Assembly: GCA_035763125.1 (NCBI GenBank)
Contig: DASUBU010000282.1
Span: forward strand, 1 to 52,291
DNA from: SMAG-U1939 sp035763125
GTDB lineage: Bacteria; Chloroflexota; Ktedonobacteria; Ktedonobacterales; JADMIN01
Direction: 5' to 3'
Length of the DNA: 52,291 bases
Shown here piece after piece: positions 43,705 to 52,291 of this stretch. The translations under genes and the position numbers were made by a program. The notes beneath the pieces are model-generated. The model was not told where the DNA came from and searched no databases. It was given only the letters and a program-made list of their open reading frames with translations. Numbering within the stretch: position 1 is the first letter of the stretch; every line of letters starts with the position of its first letter.

Positions 43705-45396
43705 TCAGTCCGCACGCTCACGCTCCACCAAGACCCGTCGCAGAATCTTACCCGACGGCGACTTCGGCACCTGCTCAACGAACTGTAGCCGCCGAATACG
43801 CTTGTAGGGGGCAACCCGCTCAGCCACGTACGCCATCAGCTCGTCGGCATCGGCCATTGCCCCCGGCTTGAGCGCCACGAACGCTTTGGGCACCTCGCCC
43901 GCCTCCTCGTCGCGGCATGGGATCACTGCTGCATCGGCCACGGCCGGGTGTGTGAGCAGCAGGCCCTCCAGCTCTGCCGGGGCCACCTGGTAGCCCTTGT
44001 ACTTGATCAGCTCCTTCAGCCGATCGACGATGAAGAGGCAGCCATCCTCGTCAAAATAACCGATGTCGCCGGTGTGCAACCATCCCTCACCGTCCAGCAT
44101 GTCGGCCGTGGCAGCGGGATTGTTCAGGTAGCCCTTCATGATCTGCGGCCCGCGTGCCCAGATCTCGCCCTGCTGGTTCGGCCCTAGCTCGGCTCCAGTC
44201 GCTACGTCGACCACCTTACATTCAGAGTTCGGGATACAGCAACCCACTGAGCCGAGCCGGAGGCGCGCAGCGTCGATTGGGCTTAGCGTCACGTCCGGGC
44301 TGGTCTCTGTCAAACCCCATCCCTGCACCACCAGGCAGCCAAGGCGGCGGGCGACGGTCTCCTCTACCTCGCGTGCCAGCGGCGCTGCGGCGGACATGGC
44401 TATGCGCAGGTGTGAGAGGTCGTAGTCATCAACGAGTGGCTGCTTGGCCAGTGCCAGCATGATTGGCGGTGCCATGAAGCCAACTGTCACACGCCGTTCC
44501 TGCAGCGTCTGCAGGAACTGAGCGAGATCGAAGCGTGGCAGGCTGACGATCGTCGCCCCATTGGCCAGGCTCTGTGCCAGGATCACCGTCAGGCCGTAAA
44601 TATGGTAGAAAGGAAGCACACCGATGACAACATCTCTATCGGTCACCAGGCCGGAGGGCTCCATCTGACAGAGGTTCGCTACCAGGTTGCGGTGGGTCAA
44701 CATCACCCCCTTCGCCAGCCCTGTCGTGCCGCTCGAATAGGGCAGCGCCACCACATCGTCGGCCACGTCGATCGCCACGGGCGGCAGCACCCCATTGTTG
44801 GCGAGCAGTGCAACGAGAGGCGTCGCGCCACATGCAGACGCAGCGGTGGGTGTAGATTGTCTGTTCGCCCCCAGCCTACGGAACCACCGGCTCAGCAGAC
44901 TGCCGCCGCCTCCCGACCGTCCGGACGCGGTGGCGCCTCCCGCTCCGCCAGCTGACAACGGCTGACCCAGGACGAACACCTCCTCCACCCGTGACCGCCG
45001 CTTGCCCTCCAGCGCCTTCTCGAGTACCACTGGGTCGGCGACCAGATACCGTGCCCCGGCGTCGTTGAGCTGGTAGGCCAGCTCGTCAACGGTGTATGTC
45101 GGGTTGATGGTGGTTGTCGCGCCGCCCAGCAGTGCGGCGGCCAGGAAGACCATCGGGTATTCGGGGCAGTTGGGGCTGAAGAGCGCCAACACGTCGCCCT
45201 TGCGGAACCCGCGGCTGGATAGCCCAGCCGCCAGGCGACGCACGATAGCGGCTACCTCCCCGTAGGTGTACGCGCGGCCGCTGGCGCCATCGATCAGCGC
45301 CAGCTTGCCGGCAAGCCGCTCCGCCTGTCGCAGTACGTATGGCGCGAACGGCGTATCCGGGATGACGACATCTGGATCCGGACTGCGCACGATCAT
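43705..45396 (-). CDS. 4-coumarate--CoA ligase-like acyl-CoA synthetase
   Basis: A 563-residue AMP-forming ligase (ANL superfamily). Core motifs: YSSGTTGLAKGVMLTHRN (P-loop), GWGLTETSPD (A5), LHTGDIGYFDEDG (A7), DRLKELIKYKGYQVAPAELE (A8 hinge) and PKSPSGKILRRVL (A10 catalytic Lys). It activates a carboxylic acid as acyl-AMP and transfers it to CoA; overall wording is closest to 4-coumarate/long-chain acyl-CoA ligases. An insertion rich in Gly/Ser/Ala (~148-200, GGAGGATASGRSGGGGS) breaks the N-terminal domain and is not typical. It sits between two MFS paralogues, 85 bp after the first, suggesting a shared substrate. Confidence 0.92.
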   Translation of the reverse strand: MIVRSPDPDVVIPDTPFAPYVLRQAERLAGKLALIDGASGRAYTYGEVAAIVRRLAAGLSSRGFRKGDVLALFSPNCPEYPMVFLAAALLGGATTTINPTYTVDELAYQLNDAGARYLVADPVVLEKALEGKRRSRVEEVFVLGQPLSAGGAGGATASGRSGGGGSLLSRWFRRLGANRQSTPTAASACGATPLVALLANNGVLPPVAIDVADDVVALPYSSGTTGLAKGVMLTHRNLVANLCQMEPSGLVTDRDVVIGVLPFYHIYGLTVILAQSLANGATIVSLPRFDLAQFLQTLQERRVTVGFMAPPIMLALAKQPLVDDYDLSHLRIAMSAAAPLAREVEETVARRLGCLVVQGWGLTETSPDVTLSPIDAARLRLGSVGCCIPNSECKVVDVATGAELGPNQQGEIWARGPQIMKGYLNNPAATADMLDGEGWLHTGDIGYFDEDGCLFIVDRLKELIKYKGYQVAPAELEGLLLTHPAVADAAVIPCRDEEAGEVPKAFVALKPGAMADADELMAYVAERVAPYKRIRRLQFVEQVPKSPSGKILRRVLVERERAD

Positions 45397-45481
45397 GCCA
45401 CGCCTCCTTTGATGCTCACCTCATGCTCGTCACTGGGCGCGAGCGTTCCCTCGCCGCGCCCGGACGGTCAATCGCTTGCAT

Positions 45482-46978
45482 CTACGGGGCGATCTGTTCG
45501 AGCGTCTCCTTACGGGTAGATACCCCGAATTGGACCAGGATGGCCGCGACCACCAGGAAGGCGGCGATCAGCAAGAAGGCCGGCAGCGGGCCCAACTGCC
45601 CCAACAATGGCACGATCAGCACCAGCCCGATACCACCACCAACATGCCCGATGCCGTCAGAAAGTGCGTACCCGGTCGTGCGCGCCCGCGTGGGGAAGTT
45701 CTCGGTCGACCAGGTATAGGTCATGGGCACCCAGATGTTGAAGCCGAAGAACAGGATCACCGCACCGATGAACGCCACCCAAGGGATGGCGGTCGGTGAT
45801 GCCGCGTGCCCCGCGAGTGCGATCAACACACCGCCGACCAGCGTAATCACTGCGCCAATCGGCAGCCATGTCTTGCGCTCTAGCCGCTCGCTGAAGAAGT
45901 AAGCGACCACTGCGCAGGCAATGAAGCCCAATGTACCGATAGCCGCGATGAGACCGGCCTCAGGGGGGATGTAGCCCAGCGACGAGAGGACGGTAGTGAA
46001 GCCAGCGGCGATCGTGTAAACGGTGACGTAGGCGAACGACCAGACGGCCAGCACCAACAGGACTCGGCGCAGATAGACCGGATTGGTCAGGATCTCGACG
46101 TAGCCGGCGCGCGGCTCGCGTGTCGGCATCGGCACATCGGCGCCCACCGGTGCCAGTGTCTGCGACCGCGACGCACGTCGCTCCATGTCGCTGACCACGG
46201 CATCGGCTTCCTCGATACGCCCGCGTGCGGCCAGCCAGCGCGGCGACTCCGGTAGCTGCACGCGCAGCAGGATGCCGATGAGCGCGAGCGCTGCGCCGAC
46301 GATGTACATGATCTGCCAGCCATTGCCCTGGAAGACGCCGCCCTCGCCGATTGTGACCTGCGCGAATGGCAGGCCCAGCGGGAACGGCGCCGGGGGCGTG
46401 GTCAAGATCAGGCCGAGCCAGATGCCCACGAAGGCGCCTAGCGCAGAGCTCACGAAGATGAATGACGTGTACTTCGCCCGCCCACCCTGCGGGGCGACCT
46501 CGTTGATGTAGGTATTGACGATCGCCAGATCGGCGCCGATGCCGATGCCGGTGATCGTGCGCGCGATGATGAACGTGTTGTAGTCGTTGACGAAGGCCGT
46601 AGCCAGCGAGCCGAGGCCAGTGACGACCAAGGTTACCAGCAGCATGTCACGCCGCCCGAAGCGGTCGGCCAGAGGGCCGAGACTGAGGGCGCCAATGACG
46701 TAGCCGATCAGATTCCACAGCACCGGCAGGCCCAGCATCTCAGATGCCTCAACGAATCCTGGCGGGAGACTGGTGGCGCCCGGCGGTGGTCCAGCCAGAC
46801 ACTTCGGCACGATCTGCGTGCAGGTCTGGATAAACGAGACGTTGATGTCGAAGATGTCGTAGAAGGTGAACAGGAATCCCAGGCCGATGATGAATAGATA
46901 CGAGAGCGGCAAGGCCCAGACGGTGATACGGTCCAGGCGCGCGGCGATTTGGCCTGCGGTGCGAGAGGGAGCTGTCAC
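45482..46978 (-). CDS. MFS transporter, paralogue 2
   Basis: A 498-residue transporter, paralogous to the one at 41670. Shared hallmarks: TFYDIFDINVSFIQTCTQIV, LADRFGRRDMLLVTLVVTG, ARTITGIGIGADLAIVNTYI, PESPRWLAARGRI and ENFPTRARTTGYAL. The central loop (RASRSQTLAPVGADVPMPTR) is one of the few divergent parts. I place the start at GTG 46978 because it aligns with the paralogue's start; TTG 46996 is open but without clear reason. It has a promoter at 47220-47248 with palindromes over the start, and is the first gene of the transporter-ligase unit. Confidence 0.9.
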   Translation of the reverse strand: MTAPSRTAGQIAARLDRITVWALPLSYLFIIGLGFLFTFYDIFDINVSFIQTCTQIVPKCLAGPPPGATSLPPGFVEASEMLGLPVLWNLIGYVIGALSLGPLADRFGRRDMLLVTLVVTGLGSLATAFVNDYNTFIIARTITGIGIGADLAIVNTYINEVAPQGGRAKYTSFIFVSSALGAFVGIWLGLILTTPPAPFPLGLPFAQVTIGEGGVFQGNGWQIMYIVGAALALIGILLRVQLPESPRWLAARGRIEEADAVVSDMERRASRSQTLAPVGADVPMPTREPRAGYVEILTNPVYLRRVLLVLAVWSFAYVTVYTIAAGFTTVLSSLGYIPPEAGLIAAIGTLGFIACAVVAYFFSERLERKTWLPIGAVITLVGGVLIALAGHAASPTAIPWVAFIGAVILFFGFNIWVPMTYTWSTENFPTRARTTGYALSDGIGHVGGGIGLVLIVPLLGQLGPLPAFLLIAAFLVVAAILVQFGVSTRKETLEQIAP

Positions 46979-47180
46979 GACACCACCTGCTTTCAACTCA
47001 GTGAGCGGCGCCGACGATCCGGCGCGGAGAGCGCACGACCACCGCGGGCCGTGTGCGGCCTGACGACGAGGGGAAGTTCCTGGCAGGTTGCGTTGTCACC
47101 GAGGTATCAATGCCATTGCTGAGGTGCCCCGACCCTCCTTCCCAATCCTAGCGACGTCACGTCGCACCATAGACCACGGG

Positions 47181-47218
47181 GTGTTCGGTATGGCGAACAC
47201 CCGTTCTCAGGTGAGAAC
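47181..47218. promoter_or_regulatory. Two palindromes, putative IclR operators
   Basis: GTGTTCG-6-CGAACAC (47181-47200) and GTTCTCA-GG-TGAGAAC (47203-47218) lie side by side. The transporter promoter's predicted start (~47213, minus strand) falls inside the second, where a bound protein would block or influence initiation. The adjacent IclR-family gene is the obvious candidate, since such regulators often bind paired palindromes with GTTC/GAAC half-sites. Confidence 0.6.
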
Positions 47219-47219
47219 A

Positions 47220-47248
47220 AGTATGCCCGACGCCCTATAGGTTGTCAA
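47220..47248 (-). promoter_or_regulatory. Promoter of the transporter-ligase unit
   Basis: On the minus strand, TTGACA (47243-47248), a 17-bp spacer and CATACT (47220-47225). Predicted start near 47213, giving a ~235-nt leader to GTG 46978. Confidence 0.7.
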
Positions 47249-47353
47249 GTTTGGGCGCTATTAAGCCGCGGCTGTGGCAGCGCAATGCACCCTCCTCGCA
47301 TGCAGACCCAACCGGTGCGAAGGCACGATCACCTATGCGAGCATCCCAGTGCC

Positions 47354-47382
47354 TTGACAACGCTCGCCGTACCCGGTATGCT
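47354..47382 (+). promoter_or_regulatory. Promoter of the IclR gene, leaderless
   Basis: TTGACA (47354-47359), 17 bp, TATGCT (47377-47382). Only six bases separate the -10 from the ATG at 47389, so the transcript should begin at or next to the A of the start codon. Confidence 0.7.
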
Positions 47383-47388
47383 GTTCGC

Positions 47389-48315
47389 ATGGCAGAACTA
47401 TCAGTTCGGAATAGCGCACAAAGTCGCCGGCAAGACACCACTTCACCTTCCTCACTCGCCGCCCCCATGGTGGAGCGTGCCTTTCGCTTGCTCTCCACCA
47501 TCAGCGTGGTCGCCGAGGGCTTGAGCCTCTCGGAACTGGCACGCGTGTTGGGCATGAGCAAGGGAAGTCTCCACGGATTGCTCAAAACACTCGAAGCCAG
47601 CGGCGCCGTGAGCCAGAGCGCTGACCGGCGCTACGTCCTCGGTCCGCGCATCTATGAGCTGGCTCAGGCCCGCACGCAACGCGCGGACCTGCGGCGGCTG
47701 GCGCAACCTATCATCCGGGGGCTGGCTGCCGAGCTGGGGGAGACGGTGCTCTTGGGGCGGGTCGAGGCGGACGGTGTACGCATCCTGGAGCGGGCTGAAG
47801 CGCCACTGGAGCGTGCTGAGTTGCGTATCGCCGCCCCGGCGGGTATGCGCATCCATCTACTGGCAGGCGCAACTGGCCGGCTGATCGTCTCGGCCTGGCC
47901 GGCGGAGAGACGGGCCGCTTTCGCGCGCGGCGGGCCCCTACCGAGCTTCACCGCGCGCTCGATCGTCGAGCCGGAGGCGTTCGTCTCGGCGGCCGAAGAG
48001 GCTGGGCGCGCTGGCTACGGTATAGATCGTGAGGAGTATCTCGATGGCGTCAATGCGGTGGCCGCGCCGATCTACGCGCCGGGCCGCGAGCTGGTCGCGC
48101 TGCTCTGGGCAGTAGGCCACAGCGCACGATTCAACGGAGCAGCACTTAGTCAGGCAGGTGAACGACTGCGCGACGAGGCGGACGCCCTCTCGCGCACCAT
48201 CTCCGCTGGAGCGCGTGCGGAAACTGCGCCGGGTCGCTCCCAGCGCGCATCCGAGATGGCGTCCCGAACAGCGTCCCAGATCGGCGCACCCCCAGAGCCA
48301 GGGAGCATGCGATGA
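47389..48315 (+). CDS. IclR-family transcriptional regulator
   Basis: A 308-residue regulator. An N-terminal tail of ~25 residues precedes the winged HTH (MVERAFRLLSTISVVAEGLS, ELARVLGMSKGSLHGLLKTL, RRYVLGPRIYEL) and an IclR effector-binding domain (LRRLAQPIIRGLAAELGETV, GRVEADGVRILER, and YGIDREEYLDGVNAVAAPIY). The last 50 residues are a low-complexity tail. IclR regulators sense aromatic or short-chain acids in catabolic loci. It is the first gene of an operon whose next member overlaps by ATGA, and it faces the transporter genes across a region with palindromes. No Shine-Dalgarno is seen, in keeping with leaderless translation. Confidence 0.93.
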   Translation: MAELSVRNSAQSRRQDTTSPSSLAAPMVERAFRLLSTISVVAEGLSLSELARVLGMSKGSLHGLLKTLEASGAVSQSADRRYVLGPRIYELAQARTQRADLRRLAQPIIRGLAAELGETVLLGRVEADGVRILERAEAPLERAELRIAAPAGMRIHLLAGATGRLIVSAWPAERRAAFARGGPLPSFTARSIVEPEAFVSAAEEAGRAGYGIDREEYLDGVNAVAAPIYAPGRELVALLWAVGHSARFNGAALSQAGERLRDEADALSRTISAGARAETAPGRSQRASEMASRTASQIGAPPEPGSMR

Positions 48316-49625
48316 GCCAACCCGAACCACGGCTGGTAGCCCTCGATCCCGGCATTCCGGCGCAGTCACTCCAGACGGCCAGCCGCGAGACGATCGCGGC
48401 TTACCAAATGCAGCGCCTGCGCGTGGGACTGGAGCGCGTGCTGGCGGGCAATCCGTTTTACGGCCGCAAGCTGGCCGGGCTCGATCCGCACGCTCTGCTG
48501 CGGCTGGAGGATCTGGAGCGGCTGTCATTCACTGAGAAGTCGGAGCTGGTTGCCGACCAGCAAGACCATCCCCCCTACGGCACCAACCTGACCTTCCCGC
48601 TGCGCGACTACGTCCGGCTGCACCAAACCTCGGGCACCTCCGGCCAGCCGCTCAGAATCCTGGATACAGCCGCGAGCTGGGACTGGTGGGCCGACTGTTG
48701 GACGACCATCTATCATGCGGCGGGCGTGACTGCCGACGACGTCATCTTTCTGGCCTTCTCATTTGGCCCCTTCATCGGCTTCTGGTCTGCCTATGAGGGG
48801 GGCAAGCGCGTGGGAGCGCTGGTGGTGCCGGGAGGCGGACAAAGCTCGACGCAGCGTTTGCAGGCGATGCTGGCAACCAGCGCGACCGTGCTGGTCTGCA
48901 CGCCGACCTATGCGCTGCATCTGGCGGAGGTCGCGCGCGAGGAGGGCATTGCCATACAGGATTCGGCGGTGCGCGTCACCATTCACGCAGGCGAGCCAGG
49001 CGCCTCGATACCGACCACGCGCCGGCGCATCGAAGAGGCCTGGGGTGCGCGCACCTACGATCACATCGGCATGACGGAGATGGGCGCCTACGCCTTCACC
49101 TGCCGCCATCAGGAGAACGTCCACGTCAACGAAGCGGAGTTCATCGCTGAAGTGCTTGATCCGGCGACCGGCAGGCCGGTGGCCGAGGGCGCGCAGGGCG
49201 AGCTGGTACTCACCAATCTCGGCCGCTGGGGCACCCCGGCGATCCGCTATCGCACGCGCGATCTGGTCGTGCGTGGGCCGGCGCACTGCGCCTGTGGGCG
49301 CAGCTTTATGACGCTGCCGGGTGGCGTGCTCGGCCGGGCCGACGATATGCTCACCGTGCGCGGTGTCAACGTCTATCCATCGGGCATCGAGGCCGCTGTA
49401 CGCTCGGTGCCGGAGGTCCAGGAGTTCCGTATCACGGTGTTCAAGGACGGCGAGATGGACGAGATCGCCGTCGAAGCGGAGTGCCCGGCTGAGGCGGTGC
49501 CGCGCGTAGAGGAGGCGCTGCGGCGCTCATTATCGCTGCGTGTTCCGGTGCAGGCGGTGCCATCTGGAACGCTGCCGCGCTTCGAGCTGAAGGCCCGCCG
49601 CGTGGTGGACAAGCGCCCGCACTGA
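48312..49625 (+). CDS. Phenylacetate-CoA ligase-like (PaaK family) synthetase
   Basis: A 437-residue AMP-forming CoA ligase of the PaaK group, shorter than the 4CL type. It begins with QMQRLRVGLERVLAGNPFYG, then the P-loop RLHQTSGTSGQPLRILDTAAS, aromatic-pocket residues around LAFSFGPFIGFWSAYEGGKR, the AMP motif YDHIGMTEMGAYAFTC, RYRTRDLVVRGPAHCACGR, then GRADDMLTVRGVNVYPSGIE and a C-terminal catalytic Lys in LPRFELKARRVVDK. Such enzymes activate phenylacetate, benzoate derivatives or coumarate analogues. Its start overlaps the IclR stop (ATGA). Confidence 0.9.
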   Translation: MSQPEPRLVALDPGIPAQSLQTASRETIAAYQMQRLRVGLERVLAGNPFYGRKLAGLDPHALLRLEDLERLSFTEKSELVADQQDHPPYGTNLTFPLRDYVRLHQTSGTSGQPLRILDTAASWDWWADCWTTIYHAAGVTADDVIFLAFSFGPFIGFWSAYEGGKRVGALVVPGGGQSSTQRLQAMLATSATVLVCTPTYALHLAEVAREEGIAIQDSAVRVTIHAGEPGASIPTTRRRIEEAWGARTYDHIGMTEMGAYAFTCRHQENVHVNEAEFIAEVLDPATGRPVAEGAQGELVLTNLGRWGTPAIRYRTRDLVVRGPAHCACGRSFMTLPGGVLGRADDMLTVRGVNVYPSGIEAAVRSVPEVQEFRITVFKDGEMDEIAVEAECPAEAVPRVEEALRRSLSLRVPVQAVPSGTLPRFELKARRVVDKRPH

Positions 49626-49693
49626 AGCGATACCCCCGAACAGCGGGTTCATGCCGCGCCAAGTCCAATGGAGTGCAGCGAAAGGTCGTCGCA

Positions 49694-50191
<498 letters not shown>

Positions 50192-50226
50192 GTCCCCGAT
50201 CCATCGCCAAGAACAGGCATGCACCC

Positions 50227-50658
50227 ATGGCCCAGATGACCGACGCCGAGATGCGCGCCTTCCTGCTGGAGGGCACGCGCACCGGCAAGCTTGCCACCAC
50301 CCGCGCCGACGGCCGCCCGCACGTGGTGCCGATCTGGTTTGTGCTGGATGGCACGACGCTGATCTTTACCACCGGGCTGGATACCGTCAAGGCGGCCAAC
50401 ATGCGCCGTGATCCGCGCGTCGCGTTCTGTGTGGACGACCAGGCTCCACTCTACAGCTATGTCACCATCGAGGGCACGGCAACGCTCATCCAGGACGCGC
50501 CGGACATGCTGGATTGGGCCACACGCATCGGTGCGCGCTACATGGGCGCGGAGCAGGCGGAGGCATTCGGCAGGCGCAACGCGGTGCCGAGCGAGGCGCT
50601 GGTGCGTGTCGTGCCGACGCACATCATTGCTGAAAGAGACATCGCCGCCTGGGGCTGA
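50227..50658 (+). CDS. PPOX-class (pyridoxamine oxidase-like) flavin/F420 protein
   Basis: A 143-residue split-barrel protein: LLEGTRTGKLATTRADGRPH, VVPIWFVLDGTTLIFTTG, VKAANMRRDPRVAFCVDD, YVTIEGTATLIQD. This is the PPOX/TIGR03618-like layout of small FMN- or F420-binding oxidoreductases. Which cofactor is used cannot be read from sequence. Placed between the 2Fe-2S and molybdopterin subunit genes, it is presumably co-transcribed; its role there is unclear. ATG 50227 is chosen as it aligns with the family start; ATG 50188 overlaps the previous stop (ATGA) and adds 13 residues. Confidence 0.85.
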   Translation: MAQMTDAEMRAFLLEGTRTGKLATTRADGRPHVVPIWFVLDGTTLIFTTGLDTVKAANMRRDPRVAFCVDDQAPLYSYVTIEGTATLIQDAPDMLDWATRIGARYMGAEQAEAFGRRNAVPSEALVRVVPTHIIAERDIAAWG

Positions 50659-50708
50659 ACGGCGGCTGTAACGACCTACCTGACCTGGGCAGATGAGGAG
50701 TCAGCTCC

Positions 50709-52291
50709 ATGAAGAAAGATCAATCGCTCATCGGCGCGCCGATCCCCAAGATTGACAGCTACGCCAAAGTGACCGGCACCGCGCGCTATGCCGACGACCT
50801 GAAGCTGGCGCGCATGGCCGTCGGGTGCATCCTGCGCAGCCCGCATCCGCACGCGATCCTCAAGCGCATTGATACCTCGCGAGTGCGGGCGCATCCCGGC
50901 GTGCTGGATGTGCTCACCGGCTCCGACCTGCCGCGCAAGTACGGCATCATGCCGACCACCCAGGACGAGTATCCTTTCGCGGTGGACCGCGTACGCTATG
51001 TGGGCGAGCCGGTAGCGGCGGTCTGCGCCGTGGACCAAGAGACGGCCGAGGAAGCGCTGGACTTGATCGAGGTAGAGTACGAGCCGCTGCCGGCGCTCTA
51101 CACAATCGAGGAGGCGCTGGCCCGCGAAGATGTGCGGCTGCATGACGAGACCAAGCGCGGCAACCGCATGAAAGAAGTCCACCTGGAGTTCGGCGACATG
51201 GAGGAGGGCTTCGCCGAGGCCGACCTGGTGCGCGAGGATACGTTCTTCTTCGAGGGCACCACTCACGCGCCGATGGAAGAGCACGCCTGCGTCGCCGACT
51301 GCGGGAGCGACCGCAAGGTGACGCTGTGGACCTCGACGCAGACGCCGCACTACGTCCATCGCGAGGTGGCCAAGGTGCTCGACATTCCGCTCAGCCACCT
51401 GCGCGTGATCGTGCCGCCGGTGGGCGGCGGCTTCGGCGGCAAGTGCGAGCCGTTCGCGCACGATTTCGCCGCCTGCCTCTTCGCGCTGCGGCTTGGCCGT
51501 CCGGTTAAGTTCACGCTCAGCCGCGAGGAGGTCTTCTACTGCCATCGCGGCCGCCATCCGGTCAAGATGATCCTCAAGACCGGCGTGAAGCAGGACGGCA
51601 CGATCACCGCCGTCCACCTCCAGACGTTCCTCGACGGCGGAGCCTACGCAAGCTATGGCCTGGCGACGGTCTATTACACGGGAGCACTGCTCACCGTCAC
51701 CTACCAGATCCCGCGCTACAAGTTCGACGGCATGCGGCTCTACACGAATAAGCCCGCCTGCGGCCCCAAGCGCGGGCACGGCTCGACGCAGCCGCGCTAC
51801 GCCTTCGAGTGTCAGCTCGACAAGATCGCCGAGCAGCTTGGCCTGGACCCAGCGGAGTACCGGCGCCGCATCGCCATCGAGCCGAATTCGACCACCGTCA
51901 ACGGTCTGCGTGTGACGAGCTGCGGCCTGGTGGAGGCGATTGACAAGGCCACCGCCGCGGCCGGCTGGGCCGAGCGGCGCGGGCAACTGCCGCCTGGGCG
52001 GGGCCTGGGCGTCGCCATCAGCTCGTACGTGACGGGCGCGGGCAAGGCGATCTACTGGAACGACATGCCGCACTCTGGGGTGATCGTCAAGATTGACCGC
52101 GGCGGCGGCGTGGCAGTGCTGTGCGGGTCCTCTGATATCGGCCAGGGCTCCGATACAATGCTGGCGACGGTGGTGGCCGAAGAGCTGGGCGTGGATATCT
52201 CCGACATCCGGGTGCATGCGGGCGACACGGATCTCACGCCGGTGGATCTGGGCAGCTACTCCTCGCGCGTCACGTTCATGGCGGGCAACGC
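50709..52291 (+). CDS. Molybdopterin-binding subunit of xanthine oxidase-family hydroxylase, cut by window edge
   Basis: An open frame from ATG 50709 (GAGGAG eight bases upstream) to the last base: at least 527 residues, of about 750-800 for the family. Seen so far: PIPKIDSYAKVTGTARYADD (the hammerhead start), RYVGEPVAAVCAVDQETAEE, PMEEHACVADC, VPPVGGGFGGKCEPFAHDFA (the classic Moco-binding loop), and NKPACGPKRGHGSTQPRYAF, where most relatives read RGFG. It binds the molybdenum cofactor and pairs with the 2Fe-2S subunit. The RGHG variant and adjacent CoA ligase are compatible with a 4-hydroxybenzoyl-CoA reductase-like enzyme, but the active-site Glu lies outside, so the substrate is open. The FAD subunit is not visible yet. 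Confidence 0.93.
   Translation, partial: MKKDQSLIGAPIPKIDSYAKVTGTARYADDLKLARMAVGCILRSPHPHAILKRIDTSRVRAHPGVLDVLTGSDLPRKYGIMPTTQDEYPFAVDRVRYVGEPVAAVCAVDQETAEEALDLIEVEYEPLPALYTIEEALAREDVRLHDETKRGNRMKEVHLEFGDMEEGFAEADLVREDTFFFEGTTHAPMEEHACVADCGSDRKVTLWTSTQTPHYVHREVAKVLDIPLSHLRVIVPPVGGGFGGKCEPFAHDFAACLFALRLGRPVKFTLSREEVFYCHRGRHPVKMILKTGVKQDGTITAVHLQTFLDGGAYASYGLATVYYTGALLTVTYQIPRYKFDGMRLYTNKPACGPKRGHGSTQPRYAFECQLDKIAEQLGLDPAEYRRRIAIEPNSTTVNGLRVTSCGLVEAIDKATAAAGWAERRGQLPPGRGLGVAISSYVTGAGKAIYWNDMPHSGVIVKIDRGGGVAVLCGSSDIGQGSDTMLATVVAEELGVDISDIRVHAGDTDLTPVDLGSYSSRVTFMAGN

Noticed and set aside
50676..52217. 513-codon minus-strand frame
   Set aside because: It is the mirror of the molybdopterin subunit gene, which has recognisable motifs and is open to the window edge; the antisense protein has low-complexity His/Arg/Ala content.

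Overview
The window is GC-rich bacterial chromosome (by eye well over 60% GC) with housekeeping genes in an order and style that suggest a Chloroflexota bacterium (Thermomicrobia/Ktedonobacteria-like). The clues are a RuvC-RuvA-YebC cluster, SufU-type Fe-S assembly, DUF998 membrane proteins, a TIR-PQQ repeat protein, NarL-type two-component systems and actinobacteria/Chloroflexota-like promoters (TTGAC-N17/18-TATRCT). The phylum is an inference from gene content, not from a marker search. No integrase, transposase, phage gene or CRISPR array was seen.

Left part (1-10418): a cut-off VOC protein and its WYL regulator, a cupredoxin lipoprotein, tRNA-Pro(UGG) with a clear promoter, an OsmC protein, a methylcrotonyl-CoA carboxylase-type carboxyltransferase, a BON-domain protein, a methyltransferase, a DedA membrane protein, SufU, and a long aldehyde dehydrogenase with the two-domain ALDH16 layout.

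Middle part (10641-29331): a MacB-like ABC exporter (ATPase and 908-residue permease) ending in a perfect palindrome; a DUF998 membrane protein; a histidine kinase/response regulator pair overlapping by ATGA; a GalT-like nucleotidyltransferase; a stand-alone receiver protein; yebC-ruvC-ruvA; a polyprenyl diphosphate synthase; a membrane-anchored zinc-finger protein; purD; a PIG-L deacetylase; a RocB-type M20 peptidase; and several small proteins.

Region 29353-41587: a P1 peptidase, then a 780-bp stretch with no long gene that carries its own promoter, nested hairpins, an 18-codon ORF with an excellent ribosome binding site and a strong terminator. This is a candidate unrecognised small transcript. 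Next come an MpaB-type protein, a small zinc-ribbon protein, lepA, dapB, a DUF998 pseudogene broken by a frameshift and an amber stop, a P-loop kinase-like protein, mnmA, and a TIR domain / membrane segment / eight-bladed PQQ propeller protein followed by a methyltransferase.

Right part (41670-52291): a coherent aromatic or aryl-acid block. Two close MFS paralogues flank a 4-coumarate-CoA-ligase-like enzyme on the minus strand. Divergent from them is an apparently leaderless IclR regulator followed by a PaaK-like CoA ligase, a 2Fe-2S subunit, a PPOX-class flavin protein and a molybdopterin subunit that runs off the right edge. Together these suggest uptake, CoA activation and (de)hydroxylation of an aromatic acid under IclR control, with paired palindromes at the transporter promoter as likely operators.
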